Shown piece after piece: positions 8,246 through 17,847 of a stretch of 34,096 bases of DNA (positions are counted from its first letter, which is position 1; every line of letters starts with the position of its first letter). The notes under the pieces were generated by a model. It had not been told where the DNA came from. It was given only the letters and a program-made list of their open reading frames with translations, and ran no database searches. The DNA comes from Akkermansia muciniphila (GTDB lineage: Bacteria > Verrucomicrobiota > Verrucomicrobiia > Limisphaerales > SIAT01), in assembly GCA_945860945.1 (NCBI GenBank), contig CAMASG010000025.1, forward strand, positions 1-34,096. Reading direction: 5' to 3'. The position numbers and the translations under genes were made by a program.

Positions 8246-10087
8246 TTACTTTTTCACTTCGACCTCGTCGAAGAAGGCAACGACGTTCTTGGATGAGTCG
8301 CGGTTTCCGGCGCAGACGCCAAGGCCAGCGGTGATGCCCGGGGCCATCACAACCGGAACCGGTTCGCCGACCTGGGTCCACTCCTTGCCGTCAGGCGAGG
8401 CGTAGCCGGTGAAGTTGGTGCCACTGCGGACCAACTTCAGGCGGACCGGAGTCGCCATTTTCACCGGCTTGCTGATGGTCGTTTTTTGATCGGTTCCGCT
8501 GCGGGTGAACAGCCGGATCCCCTCCTTGTCGGAATAGATCAGCGATACGCTCTTGGCTCCTGCGTCCTTTGACGCACGCATCATCAACCCCGTGAGCGGA
8601 CCGCGGGTCTTCGCTCCAAATTCTTTCAGCTGCGCCTGGAGTTGGAAATCGCCCGCCTGCTCGGAGTAGGCGTATTGGAAATTGTCGATCGTTTGGCCCG
8701 ACTCGCCGATGTCCCGGCCGCTGCCGCGCAAGATGATGGCCTTGTCCACCAGATGGGCGCCGCCCCACGGGCGCTGCTCATAGCCAACAAAGGCGGTTTG
8801 CCAGTTTGGCGGCAAGTTGCCCCGGGAGAAGAAGGGGATCGAGGTTGCCGCCCATGCCTCACCCTTGCTGTTGGTGACCTTGCAGCGGTAGAAATACTCC
8901 GTCCACGGCTTCAGGCCGGTGATGTTTGTTTTGAAGACCTCACCGACTTTCACGGCTCCGACCTTCACCGTGTTCTCCCACTTGCTCGGATCATCGCCGC
9001 CGTCCTTAGCGCCCCAGTAAATGGTCGCCTCGGATCCCGCCGTGGCTTCATAGAGCACTTTCCCTGAAAGCATTGCGCTGACCTGGGTGACGTTGCTGGT
9101 CCACTCGCCGTTGTTGACCACCGCGGGCAAGCCGGAGGTCGCATAGGAAAGAAAGATCTTCTTCTGCAACGGCTTATTCCAACTCGTCTCGCTGCCCCGA
9201 CCGACTGCCACGAGCGTGTTGTCCGGCTTGACCCGGAAGACCTCCAACTCGCCATTGCTGCTGGCCCAGTTGATCCCGCGCCACGTGTTGCTGACCCCGC
9301 CGCCCTGGTGGCCGACCATGATGACGATAACATTATAGTCCTGAATGATCCGGTGATACTTGTCCGCGGCACTGAAGGTCCACCAGTTCTCATCGATCGG
9401 CCGGAAGTGGTGAATCAGGATCACCGGGCGCCCGGAGTTTCCGACCTTCTCACGCAAGTCCTTCTCCAAGAATGCCCGGGACATCAGCGGGTCGTGCGAT
9501 CCCGCACCATACGTGTCGGCCTCCCCGGCCCAGATGTTTCCTGGAAAGATGTTCAGGTTGACGAAGTGAATTTCATCCCAATCCCATGAATAGTGGTAGC
9601 CGTTTTCTGAAATCGTCTGGATAAACCCGAGTTCTTTGCGCTTCAGGTTACGCTCCTTGATATTATTGTACATGAACAGGTTCTTGTTCCAGTCGTGGTT
9701 CCCCATGCCTTCGTAAACTGGGAACTTGCACTTCCCCTCGCCGTTGACGCCAAACTCCGCGAGATAGTTTGCCCATTCACCCGGATATTTTTTCTCATCC
9801 GAGCCATTGTCGATGAGGTCGCCGGACATGATGACCCCGCGCGGTTTTTCAACTTCGCCAGTGATTCGATCCGGAAAGGGGGTTCCCGGAAGGTTGTTGA
9901 TCCAATCGACCTTCTGGTGGGTTGTCCGTGGCGGCTTACCCGATCCATAGTGGCAGTCGGAAAAGGCGAACCAGGTGACATCGGCGGCCGCAACCGGCAG
10001 ACACAACGCCAACAAGGCGGCGACGGCGGTAAGTCTGCCGCGAGCGCACTGTGGCTGCGGGACATCGAGTTTCCTGAATGATTTCAT
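8246..10087 (-). CDS. Secreted calcineurin-like metallophosphoesterase with FN3-like and C-terminal beta-sandwich domains
   Basis: The 613-residue exported protein has an N-terminal signal region (hydrophobic core about 19-35, cleavage near AAA-D36). The metallophosphoesterase domain (about 36-320) shows D44-x-H46 (SDCHYG), GD at 89-90, GNHD at 129-132, H226/H227 (LIHHF) and GH at 259-260. The last motif reads GHQG, not the usual GHxH, so one metal ligand seems altered. An FN3-like domain follows (about 325-420; GLKPWTEYFYRCKVTNSKGEA), then a DUF1349/LamG-like beta-sandwich (about 430-613). It probably hydrolyses a phosphoester outside the cytoplasm; the substrate is unknown. ATG 10087 puts the signal peptide at the N-terminus. 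An upstream TTG at 10123 would add 12 residues and is less likely. It is probably transcribed alone. Confidence 0.88.
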   Translation of the reverse strand: MKSFRKLDVPQPQCARGRLTAVAALLALCLPVAAADVTWFAFSDCHYGSGKPPRTTHQKVDWINNLPGTPFPDRITGEVEKPRGVIMSGDLIDNGSDEKKYPGEWANYLAEFGVNGEGKCKFPVYEGMGNHDWNKNLFMYNNIKERNLKRKELGFIQTISENGYHYSWDWDEIHFVNLNIFPGNIWAGEADTYGAGSHDPLMSRAFLEKDLREKVGNSGRPVILIHHFRPIDENWWTFSAADKYHRIIQDYNVIVIMVGHQGGGVSNTWRGINWASSNGELEVFRVKPDNTLVAVGRGSETSWNKPLQKKIFLSYATSGLPAVVNNGEWTSNVTQVSAMLSGKVLYEATAGSEATIYWGAKDGGDDPSKWENTVKVGAVKVGEVFKTNITGLKPWTEYFYRCKVTNSKGEAWAATSIPFFSRGNLPPNWQTAFVGYEQRPWGGAHLVDKAIILRGSGRDIGESGQTIDNFQYAYSEQAGDFQLQAQLKEFGAKTRGPLTGLMMRASKDAGAKSVSLIYSDKEGIRLFTRSGTDQKTTISKPVKMATPVRLKLVRSGTNFTGYASPDGKEWTQVGEPVPVVMAPGITAGLGVCAGNRDSSKNVVAFFDEVEVKK

Positions 10088-10089
10088 AG

Positions 10090-10102
10090 GACGTATTACG
10101 TC
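10090..10102. promoter_or_regulatory. 13-base palindrome abutting the metallophosphoesterase start codon
   Basis: GACGTA-T-TACGTC is a perfect 6+1+6 inverted repeat, two bases upstream of the ATG at 10085-10087 and in the place normally taken by the ribosome-binding site. It could be an operator, or an RNA hairpin controlling translation. No protein partner is identifiable. Confidence 0.4.
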
Positions 10103-10234
10103 AAGGATCAGCACCTTGTTCAAAGCAATTAATTCCCACCGGGTCGGCTAGCTTTGCCTTGATTCCAAAAGCGCTTCCGCGAGTTCCAGGAGAAGTAATC
10201 GCAGAAGCAGCGCGGTTCTCGCTAACGGCTCTTG

Positions 10235-10278
10235 CGCTCGCTGGCGTGTCAGAGCGAGCGGTCAAGCCAGCGGCTTGA
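10235..10278 (-). terminator. Tandem hairpins downstream of the macroglobulin gene
   Basis: Two adjacent inverted repeats lie past the stop codon at 10301. CGCTCGCT (10235-10242) pairs with AGCGAGCG (10253-10260), and TCAAGCC (10262-10268) pairs with GGCTTGA (10272-10278) around a 3-base loop. An alternative outer pairing joins CGCTGGC (10239-10245) with GCCAGCG (10283-10289). There is no clear T-tract, so this is a termination or mRNA-stability region rather than a textbook intrinsic terminator. Confidence 0.5.
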
Positions 10279-10300
10279 GCCCGCCAGCGCGCGGCGCGGC

Positions 10301-13300
10301 TTACTTCACATTGAGGTTGAAGCTCTCGGAGTGGGAGTTGAACTCGGGGGCGTAGAGGCATTGGATCTCGGCGATGCCGGTCTGGTAGAGGCCGCGGTGC
10401 TGGACGCGCACGGTGTATTCGAAGACGTAAACGCCCTTGGGCAGGTAATCGATGAAGAAGTGGCTGGCGACGTCGCGCGTGGTCTCGTAGTAGCCGAGGC
10501 CGTCTTGATACCGGTAGCGGCTGAGGACGTTCACAGGCTCGGTGCCGGAGCCGCGCTGGTCTTTGAGGTGGACATACTCCATGTCGCGGTCGGTGCGGAG
10601 CTCGATGCGGACGACGAGCTCATCGCCGACGCTGACGGCGCCGGCTTTCACGGGCTCGAGCACGGGGCCTTTCTTGGTGTGGACCTTTGTGAAGAGGGTC
10701 TTCTTGAGCTTGAGCGGGGTGCCCTCGTGCGGGGTGATCTTGCTGATGTCCTCGAGGTATTGCCAGTGGACGCTGCCCCAAGAGACGCCTTCATCGACTT
10801 TCTTGACGGTGATCTCGCCGAGCTTGGCTTTGACCTCGGGGCCGGTGAAGCGTTTCTCGTAGAAGCCGGTGCCGGGCTCGAGCTTCTCGGGCTTGATGGG
10901 GGAGCCGCCGAGGGAGACCTCGACGAGGGCATCCGAGGCGAGCTTGTTGGCGCCACGCAGGAGGAGAGCGTAGACGGCATCGGCGGTGGCCTTGGTGGTC
11001 TTCCAATCCTGGGTCTGCTTCTGTTTGAGCAACCAGACCTGGCAATCTTCGACGGCCTGCTTGTCGCCCATGACTTCGTCGAAGGCCTCGATCATGACGG
11101 CCTGGGTCTCGATGGGGGCGCGATACCACCACCAGGAAAGCTCGAGGTCGCGCCAGAACATGCCGAGTTCTTCATTGGCGACGGAGCGTTCCTTGACGGA
11201 GCGCATGATGCCTTGGGCGGTTTCCTTGTCGCCGACGCGGTGGAGGGCGAGGGCGAGATGGCCCTGCGATTGGCGGTGGTTCAACTGGAGCCAATACTTC
11301 TTCGCCTGACCGGTCCAGTAATCGAAGGCCTCCTTGTGAGGCGCGGCGACGGGCTTGTCCTTGAGGAAGAAGGAGCGGCCGTAGAGGTAGAGGGCGACGG
11401 TGGTGGAGAGGTGGTTCTCGTCCTTCTTCCCGTGGCGGAGGATGTCGCGGTAGATGCGGTCCATCCACGCGTCCAGGCCTTGGAGTGATTTGAGGGCGGG
11501 ATCCACGGGGACGTCCACGCCGAGGTGGCGGAGGCGACCGAAGCCGGTGGTGATGTAGAGGGTGATGTACTCATTGCCACGGCCGCCGGGGAACCACGGC
11601 CACATGCCGTCGCCGAGCTGCGTCTCGCGGAGCTTCTGGAGCTGGCGGAGGGTCTCGGTATTGAGGCGGTTGTCGTCGAAGAGAACGCCGACGTTCTTGC
11701 GCGCCTGGCTCTCGGCCTGTGCCTGACGGAGCCACGGGGTCTCCTCGATCATCACGGACTTGAGGTCCTGATTCTTCTCGAGAGGGCTGTCGAGGGCGGG
11801 CGTGCCTTTCCAGAGGTCGAACACGCGGCGGATCTTCGGATCGCTGTTGGCGATGGAGCGGGCGAGGGAGTTCGCGTAGAGGCGGTTGAAGATCTGTTCG
11901 CTGCCTTCGTGGGGATATTCCATCAGGTAAGGCAAGGCCATGACGGCGTACCACGACGGTTGCGAGACCATCTGCACGGTGAGGGACTGGTGCTTGAGTG
12001 TGTCCGAGCTGCCGGACTTGAGCAGCTTCGTGAAGTCGAACTTCTTCACCACCTCGCCGCCGCCGAGCTTGCCGCGGATGGGCAGGGGGAGCGACTCGGT
12101 GACGAAGATGCGGCGGGAAAGGACGGGCAGGTGACCTTCCTCGCCGTCCGAGACGCGGCCGGTGGAGCCGACGGCTTTGTAGGTGAGGAAGCCGGCGCCA
12201 TCGGGGACCTTGAGGCGCCACGAGAGCGTGCGGGATTCCTTGGCGGGGATGTCGAAGTCGAGCTCGGGCTTGAGGTTGGCGAGGAGCTTGTTGGCGTCGG
12301 CGTTATTCCACGCCTCGTTCAAGTGCAGGGCCACCTTGCCGGACTGGCGCGCGGCGGTCTGGTTGGAGACCTTCACGGTGAACTCGAGTTGATCGCCCTC
12401 GCGCAGGAAACGCGGCGGGTTGGGCTGGACCATGAGGTCCTTCGCAGTGACCGCTTTGTCCTGAATGAAACCGGAGCGCAACTCCTTGTCGTGGGCGAAG
12501 CCCATGAACTTCCACTGCGTGAGCGCCTCGGGCATCGTGAACGTGAGGCGCACGACGCCGTTCGTGTCCGAGACCAGATGCGGGAAGAAGAAGGCGGTCT
12601 CGTTCAGGTTTTTGCGCGCGGAGACTTTGGAGAGGTCGGGGCCTGGAGCGCCTCCGCCTCCGCCCTCGCCTAGTTGTTTGTCGGATCCAGCACGGTCGGA
12701 CTTGGCCACCCCATCCCGTTCCAACTCTCGGCCGCCAGACTGCTTCTCGTCCCTCAAGGAGGCTCTCGCCATATTCGCCATTCCGGGAGCCGCCGCGGCC
12801 ATCGGCATCTGCATGGCGGATTGCTCGAGCATCTCCCCGCCTTTGCGTCGGTAGCCGTTGTTCCCCTCATAATTCAAATTTCCACCACGACCGCCGGGGC
12901 CGCCGAAGCCGTAGCCGCCGTAGTTGTACACGAGGTCGTTGGGGAAGGAGCGGTGGCTGAGATTAACGGCGATGTGGTTCTGCGTCCATTGCCCCTGCAG
13001 ATGCTGGAAGCCGCGCATGTGGTTCTCGAAACTCCAACTGTGCTGCGTGTAGTCGCGGCGGAAGAAGCCGAACTTTTGCAGCCAGTTGTGCGGCCGATAG
13101 GCGTCGAGCGATTCATCGTAAAGCGTGGCGACCATTTCGGCCGCGGCCTTCTGCGCCTTCGGCCCGCTGATCACGGCCGTCCACGTCTCCTTCTGATTTG
13201 GTCCGAGCTTGGAGGTGAAATGTTCCCATGTGATGGCGAGGTCCTTGTTGCTCCACGGCACGTCCACGTGGCGGGACTCGATGTAAGCGCGGTTCTCCCG

Positions 13301-16300
13301 CACGCGTGTGACGTGGACGGTGAAGCCTCCGCGCATCGCCTCGGTGACGGCCTGCTTGATCTGCTCCTGCGTGTTGCCCGGCTTGGTCCAGTAACGCTGG
13401 ATCAACTTCTGCCGGTGCTCGATTTCGACGAACGCGCGGCCGGCGTCGTAGCCGGTGCCCCAGAGTGCCATGAACTCCTCTCCCGGTTCGGTGGTCCATT
13501 TCGGCGCGGCGAAGAGTTGGGGAATCTTGAGCGCGAGCTTCGTTGCGGCCGGTTTCAAAACCTGCACCGGCAGCTTCGCCGTGACCTTTTTACCGAAGCG
13601 ATCCTGCGTCTCGACGATGACGCGATACGCGCCGGCGGCGAGCTTGAAGGAGGACTCGAACTTACCCGCCTTGTCGCTGGTGAAACCTTTGGTGGCGACA
13701 ACTTCGCCCAGTTCCCATGAGTTCACGTTCGCGGGGTCGGGCTTCGGCTCGCTGACGAGTTTTCCGCCGCGGCGGATGTTCTGATAGCGATTGCCGCCGC
13801 CGAGCGAAGGGCGCTCGACCTTCACCGGTTCCTTGAGCTTATAAATCTTGAGCGAACCTTCGGCCGTCTGCGGTTCGCGATCGAGCGTCGTGGTCTTGAG
13901 CGTGAGCGCGACGGGCTTGTCGTCCACTTGCCAATCCTCGGCGGAGAGGTTGGCGGAGAGTGCGGTGTAACCGAGTTGAATGCCGCGCTGCGCGGAACGG
14001 GTCTCGCCGGTCGTATCGGTCACGTCGGAGTGAATCGTGTACACGAAGATGGGTTCGTCCTTCTCGAGGACGGCGGGATCGGGCTTCGCGAAGAACTCGA
14101 CTTTGAAGGAGCCGCCGGCGTCGGTCTTGGCCGTGCCATTGGCGATCTCCTGCGAGCCTTGGCTCGGCTGCGTCCGCCACCAATAATACCAGCCCCACCA
14201 CGCGGGATAACGAACCTCGCGCACGACGCGCCAGCGGACATTCGCGCCATCAATGGCCGCGCCGGTGTAAGCCTCGGCCTTGCCAGTCAGCGCGACGGCG
14301 CCGTTCAGCTTCGCCGCGGTCTTCGGCGCTTCAATCTCGACGCGGAACTTGGGCCGCTTGTATTCCTCCACGCCGAAGTAAGCCGCACCGTTCGGTCCAT
14401 TCAGCACGCGGAGTTGCATCTGGCCCATCATGCGGTCGCGCGGCGCGGTGAAGCTGCCGGAGAAGGAGCCGTAGTCATTCGCCTTCACATCCTGCTTGGC
14501 GATTTCTTTGCCGTTGGAATCGACGAAAATCACCGTGAGCTTCTCGTTGGAGAGCACCTGGTAATCATCCGCCTCGGTGTTCACGCGCAGGCAGAGGCCT
14601 TTGTATTGGACGGTCTGGCCGGGCCTGTAGAGGGAGCGGTCGGTGAAGAAGACGGTGTGGGAATAAGGCTGCGGCTTGTTGCTGTTATTGTAAACGTAGT
14701 GATCCTGCTGACCGCCGAGCACCCGACCGTTGTGGCGCACGCGAACCAGCACGCCCTGATTGTTTCCGCCAGCGACGCTGAAGAGGCCGTTGGTGTCGGT
14801 GGTCACTTTCGGTTGCGCGGTGCGGTTGCCTTGATTATCGCGATGCCAGGATTCGACCTCCGCGCCGGCGAGCGGTTCGCCGGAGTTCGCCTCGAGCACG
14901 AAGCCTTCCAGTTGTCCAAACCGCGAGCGGATGACGAGCGCGAGGTCGCTCACCCACATGTCTGCGAAGGTGACGTGGTTGTTCTGATCGCCGAAATTCG
15001 GGTCGTGGCTGGCGATGATGAAGTAATAGCCGGGCTTGAGATTCTCCGGCGCGGGGATTTCCTCGACGCGTTCCTTGAAGTCTTCCGTGGGCGGTAATTT
15101 CACGGACCAGCTGTGGGCGACTTCAGCTTTGAGCAGTTCCTTGCGCTCGTTCTGGTCGAGTTGGCCGGGATGCCACCATTTGCGCGACATGAAACGGTTC
15201 CAATCCCACGGCACGGCGCGGAAATGAACCTCGGTGACGTTGCGGTAATTGATCGTGATCTTCGGCCACGGCGCGTTCCAGACGCGCTCGGTCTGCGTGT
15301 GGGCCGACTTCGTCTCGATTTCTTGGATGAGGTTTTGGCAGAGCTTACCGCCGGGGCTGTCCTTGAAGGCGTTCGCCGCCCGCAGCGCGAGCTTGCGCGC
15401 CTCGACGAGATCGCCCTCGCTTTGAATCTGGCGCGCCCAGCTATGAATCGCCATCGCGGAGAGCGCGTGATCGGCCCAACGATCCACGAGCGTCTTCAAC
15501 GCTGCTTTGTAACGCGCGGGCTTTTCCTCGCCCGTCGCCACGTTGTTCGCATAAACCAAACGCTCGATGTCCGCGTCGATGAACGCCGCCGACTCTTTGT
15601 CCTTCGCGTGGAACTTGAGCAGTTCCTGATGCAGCCGCAGTGCCTTCACGATCGGCGAATCGGCATCCGTCGTCTCGATTTTCCAGCTCATGAACTTCTC
15701 CGCCGAATCAAACGCCGGGCTGGTCGCAGCGAGTTGGAAGGCGTCCTGCGGCTTCGCTGCGCCTTGTTCGCCTGATTGATAGAAGCGCAACGCGTCCCGC
15801 GCGACGAAGTCGTAAAGCGTCGGGCGCTGGCTGTCGGGAATCGTGCCTTTGACCAGCAAATCGTCGAAGGCGCTGACGGGCGTCGCCTTCAGCATCACGT
15901 CGGCCGCGAGCGCCGTTTGGAAACGCTTGTCGATTTCCGCGAAGAGCCGCGCGAGATCCCAAGTGGTGAAATCCTTGCCCGGTTCCGTCGCCGTTTGCGT
16001 CCGCTGCATGAACCGCCAGCGGTTCTGCTGGAAATAATGCCAATACCAGTTCGCGAGAATCGTGTCCAAAAGCGGCGCCATCTCTTTCGATGACTTCGCG
16101 ATTTCAGCTTCGAGGCGGAGAATCTTCTCCTCCGGCTTGTTTCCTTGAATGTGCCCTTCGAGCACCAACTTGCGTGCCAGCGCTTTGGTCGCTTCGCCGT
16201 AGGCTTTGTCCTTGAGCGCGCCGGCGATGATCGGATCGAGTTCCGCGATGGCTGTCTTCGGAAGGCCTTTGTTAATGGCTTCCTCGACCTTCAACCACAA

Positions 16301-16483
16301 CTCGGCACGCGGACCGCGCGCGGATGAATCATCCGGCGCGACACGTCGGGCGGAGACAGGCGGCGCGGGCGGGGCAACGGGCGCGACTTTTTTGGGCAGC
16401 ACGGCTTTCGGGGCTGGCTTCTCGGCGGCGGGAAGCGCGATGGCGACGAGGCCGAAAACGAGGAGGGCGAGGAATCTTTTCAT
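10301..16483 (-). CDS. Giant secreted alpha-2-macroglobulin-family protein lacking the thioester cysteine
   Basis: The 2,060-residue protein has an N-terminal signal peptide (MKRFLALLVFGLVAIALPAA) followed by a Pro/Ala-rich linker. A mostly helical segment comes next (to about 430), then MG-type beta domains including a carboxypeptidase-regulatory-like insert (QLEGFVLEANSGEPLAGAEV) and the family hallmark DRSLYRPGQTVQYKG. A Gly/Met/charged low-complexity stretch (about 1183-1285) precedes the A2M core (VVRLTFTMPEALTQWKF). The toroidal thioester-domain region follows, and the protein ends with MG/receptor-binding-like beta domains. Where thioester members read YPYGC(T/L)EQ, this one reads YPHEGSEQ, with Gly1527 replacing Cys and Q1530 kept, so covalent trapping is unlikely. 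Bacterial members act in the periplasm as protease traps or envelope-defence factors. ATG 16483 was chosen because it begins at the signal peptide; an upstream in-frame start at 16585 would bury it. The gene is divergent from the MoxR operon. Confidence 0.93.
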   Translation of the reverse strand: MKRFLALLVFGLVAIALPAAEKPAPKAVLPKKVAPVAPPAPPVSARRVAPDDSSARGPRAELWLKVEEAINKGLPKTAIAELDPIIAGALKDKAYGEATKALARKLVLEGHIQGNKPEEKILRLEAEIAKSSKEMAPLLDTILANWYWHYFQQNRWRFMQRTQTATEPGKDFTTWDLARLFAEIDKRFQTALAADVMLKATPVSAFDDLLVKGTIPDSQRPTLYDFVARDALRFYQSGEQGAAKPQDAFQLAATSPAFDSAEKFMSWKIETTDADSPIVKALRLHQELLKFHAKDKESAAFIDADIERLVYANNVATGEEKPARYKAALKTLVDRWADHALSAMAIHSWARQIQSEGDLVEARKLALRAANAFKDSPGGKLCQNLIQEIETKSAHTQTERVWNAPWPKITINYRNVTEVHFRAVPWDWNRFMSRKWWHPGQLDQNERKELLKAEVAHSWSVKLPPTEDFKERVEEIPAPENLKPGYYFIIASHDPNFGDQNNHVTFADMWVSDLALVIRSRFGQLEGFVLEANSGEPLAGAEVESWHRDNQGNRTAQPKVTTDTNGLFSVAGGNNQGVLVRVRHNGRVLGGQQDHYVYNNSNKPQPYSHTVFFTDRSLYRPGQTVQYKGLCLRVNTEADDYQVLSNEKLTVIFVDSNGKEIAKQDVKANDYGSFSGSFTAPRDRMMGQMQLRVLNGPNGAAYFGVEEYKRPKFRVEIEAPKTAAKLNGAVALTGKAEAYTGAAIDGANVRWRVVREVRYPAWWGWYYWWRTQPSQGSQEIANGTAKTDAGGSFKVEFFAKPDPAVLEKDEPIFVYTIHSDVTDTTGETRSAQRGIQLGYTALSANLSAEDWQVDDKPVALTLKTTTLDREPQTAEGSLKIYKLKEPVKVERPSLGGGNRYQNIRRGGKLVSEPKPDPANVNSWELGEVVATKGFTSDKAGKFESSFKLAAGAYRVIVETQDRFGKKVTAKLPVQVLKPAATKLALKIPQLFAAPKWTTEPGEEFMALWGTGYDAGRAFVEIEHRQKLIQRYWTKPGNTQEQIKQAVTEAMRGGFTVHVTRVRENRAYIESRHVDVPWSNKDLAITWEHFTSKLGPNQKETWTAVISGPKAQKAAAEMVATLYDESLDAYRPHNWLQKFGFFRRDYTQHSWSFENHMRGFQHLQGQWTQNHIAVNLSHRSFPNDLVYNYGGYGFGGPGGRGGNLNYEGNNGYRRKGGEMLEQSAMQMPMAAAAPGMANMARASLRDEKQSGGRELERDGVAKSDRAGSDKQLGEGGGGGAPGPDLSKVSARKNLNETAFFFPHLVSDTNGVVRLTFTMPEALTQWKFMGFAHDKELRSGFIQDKAVTAKDLMVQPNPPRFLREGDQLEFTVKVSNQTAARQSGKVALHLNEAWNNADANKLLANLKPELDFDIPAKESRTLSWRLKVPDGAGFLTYKAVGSTGRVSDGEEGHLPVLSRRIFVTESLPLPIRGKLGGGEVVKKFDFTKLLKSGSSDTLKHQSLTVQMVSQPSWYAVMALPYLMEYPHEGSEQIFNRLYANSLARSIANSDPKIRRVFDLWKGTPALDSPLEKNQDLKSVMIEETPWLRQAQAESQARKNVGVLFDDNRLNTETLRQLQKLRETQLGDGMWPWFPGGRGNEYITLYITTGFGRLRHLGVDVPVDPALKSLQGLDAWMDRIYRDILRHGKKDENHLSTTVALYLYGRSFFLKDKPVAAPHKEAFDYWTGQAKKYWLQLNHRQSQGHLALALHRVGDKETAQGIMRSVKERSVANEELGMFWRDLELSWWWYRAPIETQAVMIEAFDEVMGDKQAVEDCQVWLLKQKQTQDWKTTKATADAVYALLLRGANKLASDALVEVSLGGSPIKPEKLEPGTGFYEKRFTGPEVKAKLGEITVKKVDEGVSWGSVHWQYLEDISKITPHEGTPLKLKKTLFTKVHTKKGPVLEPVKAGAVSVGDELVVRIELRTDRDMEYVHLKDQRGSGTEPVNVLSRYRYQDGLGYYETTRDVASHFFIDYLPKGVYVFEYTVRVQHRGLYQTGIAEIQCLYAPEFNSHSESFNLNVK

Positions 16484-16782
16484 AAGTACACTGTGACGCA
16501 CGCGCGTTCGACGGATTGGCTGGTTCTCATACTCCCACAAAGAATGGGAAGCGAAAGAACTGGGGCCGCGCGCCGACGCTACCAACGCGCTGTGGATTGG
16601 CTAGATAATTTTCGCTGTCATTCGCGGTTCGCCCGATTTGAGCGGGAGCAATCCGTTCGACGTGCCGTCAAAACGGGGAGCGCGCCGCTTTTGTGGCGAC
16701 GCTGCACGAAATGATTTGCCACAACTACTGTAGTTTCATTAGCGTCGTCGGAATTACGTAACGCCCACCCATCCCTAAAACT
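16484..16782. promoter_or_regulatory. Divergent intergenic region between the macroglobulin gene and the moxR operon
   Basis: This 299-base stretch has no convincing gene. It must hold both promoters, but I could not assign -35/-10 pairs with confidence; GATAAT at 16604-16609 resembles a -10 box without a good -35. Visible structure includes a direct repeat GGATTGGCT (16513-16521 and 16594-16602), a small hairpin TCCCA/TGGGA (16533-16549), and an imperfect GC-rich hairpin near 16679-16704. Confidence 0.6.
16723..16735. promoter_or_regulatory. 13-base palindrome upstream of moxR
   Basis: AACTAC-T-GTAGTT is a perfect 6+1+6 inverted repeat, 47 bases before the moxR start, in AT-richer sequence than its surroundings. 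It is a candidate operator for the moxR operon. No regulator gene is adjacent. Confidence 0.4.

Positions 16783-17839
<1,057 letters not shown>

Positions 17840-17847
<8 letters not shown>

Noticed and set aside
10232-11488. A 418-codon plus-strand frame opposite the macroglobulin 3' end
   Set aside because: It is rich in Gly, Asp, Val, Leu and Glu without any recognisable domain and is fully explained by the codon bias of the sense gene.
16484-16585. An upstream extension of the macroglobulin gene by 34 codons
   Set aside because: It would place an unremarkable Arg/Ser-rich segment before a clear signal peptide.
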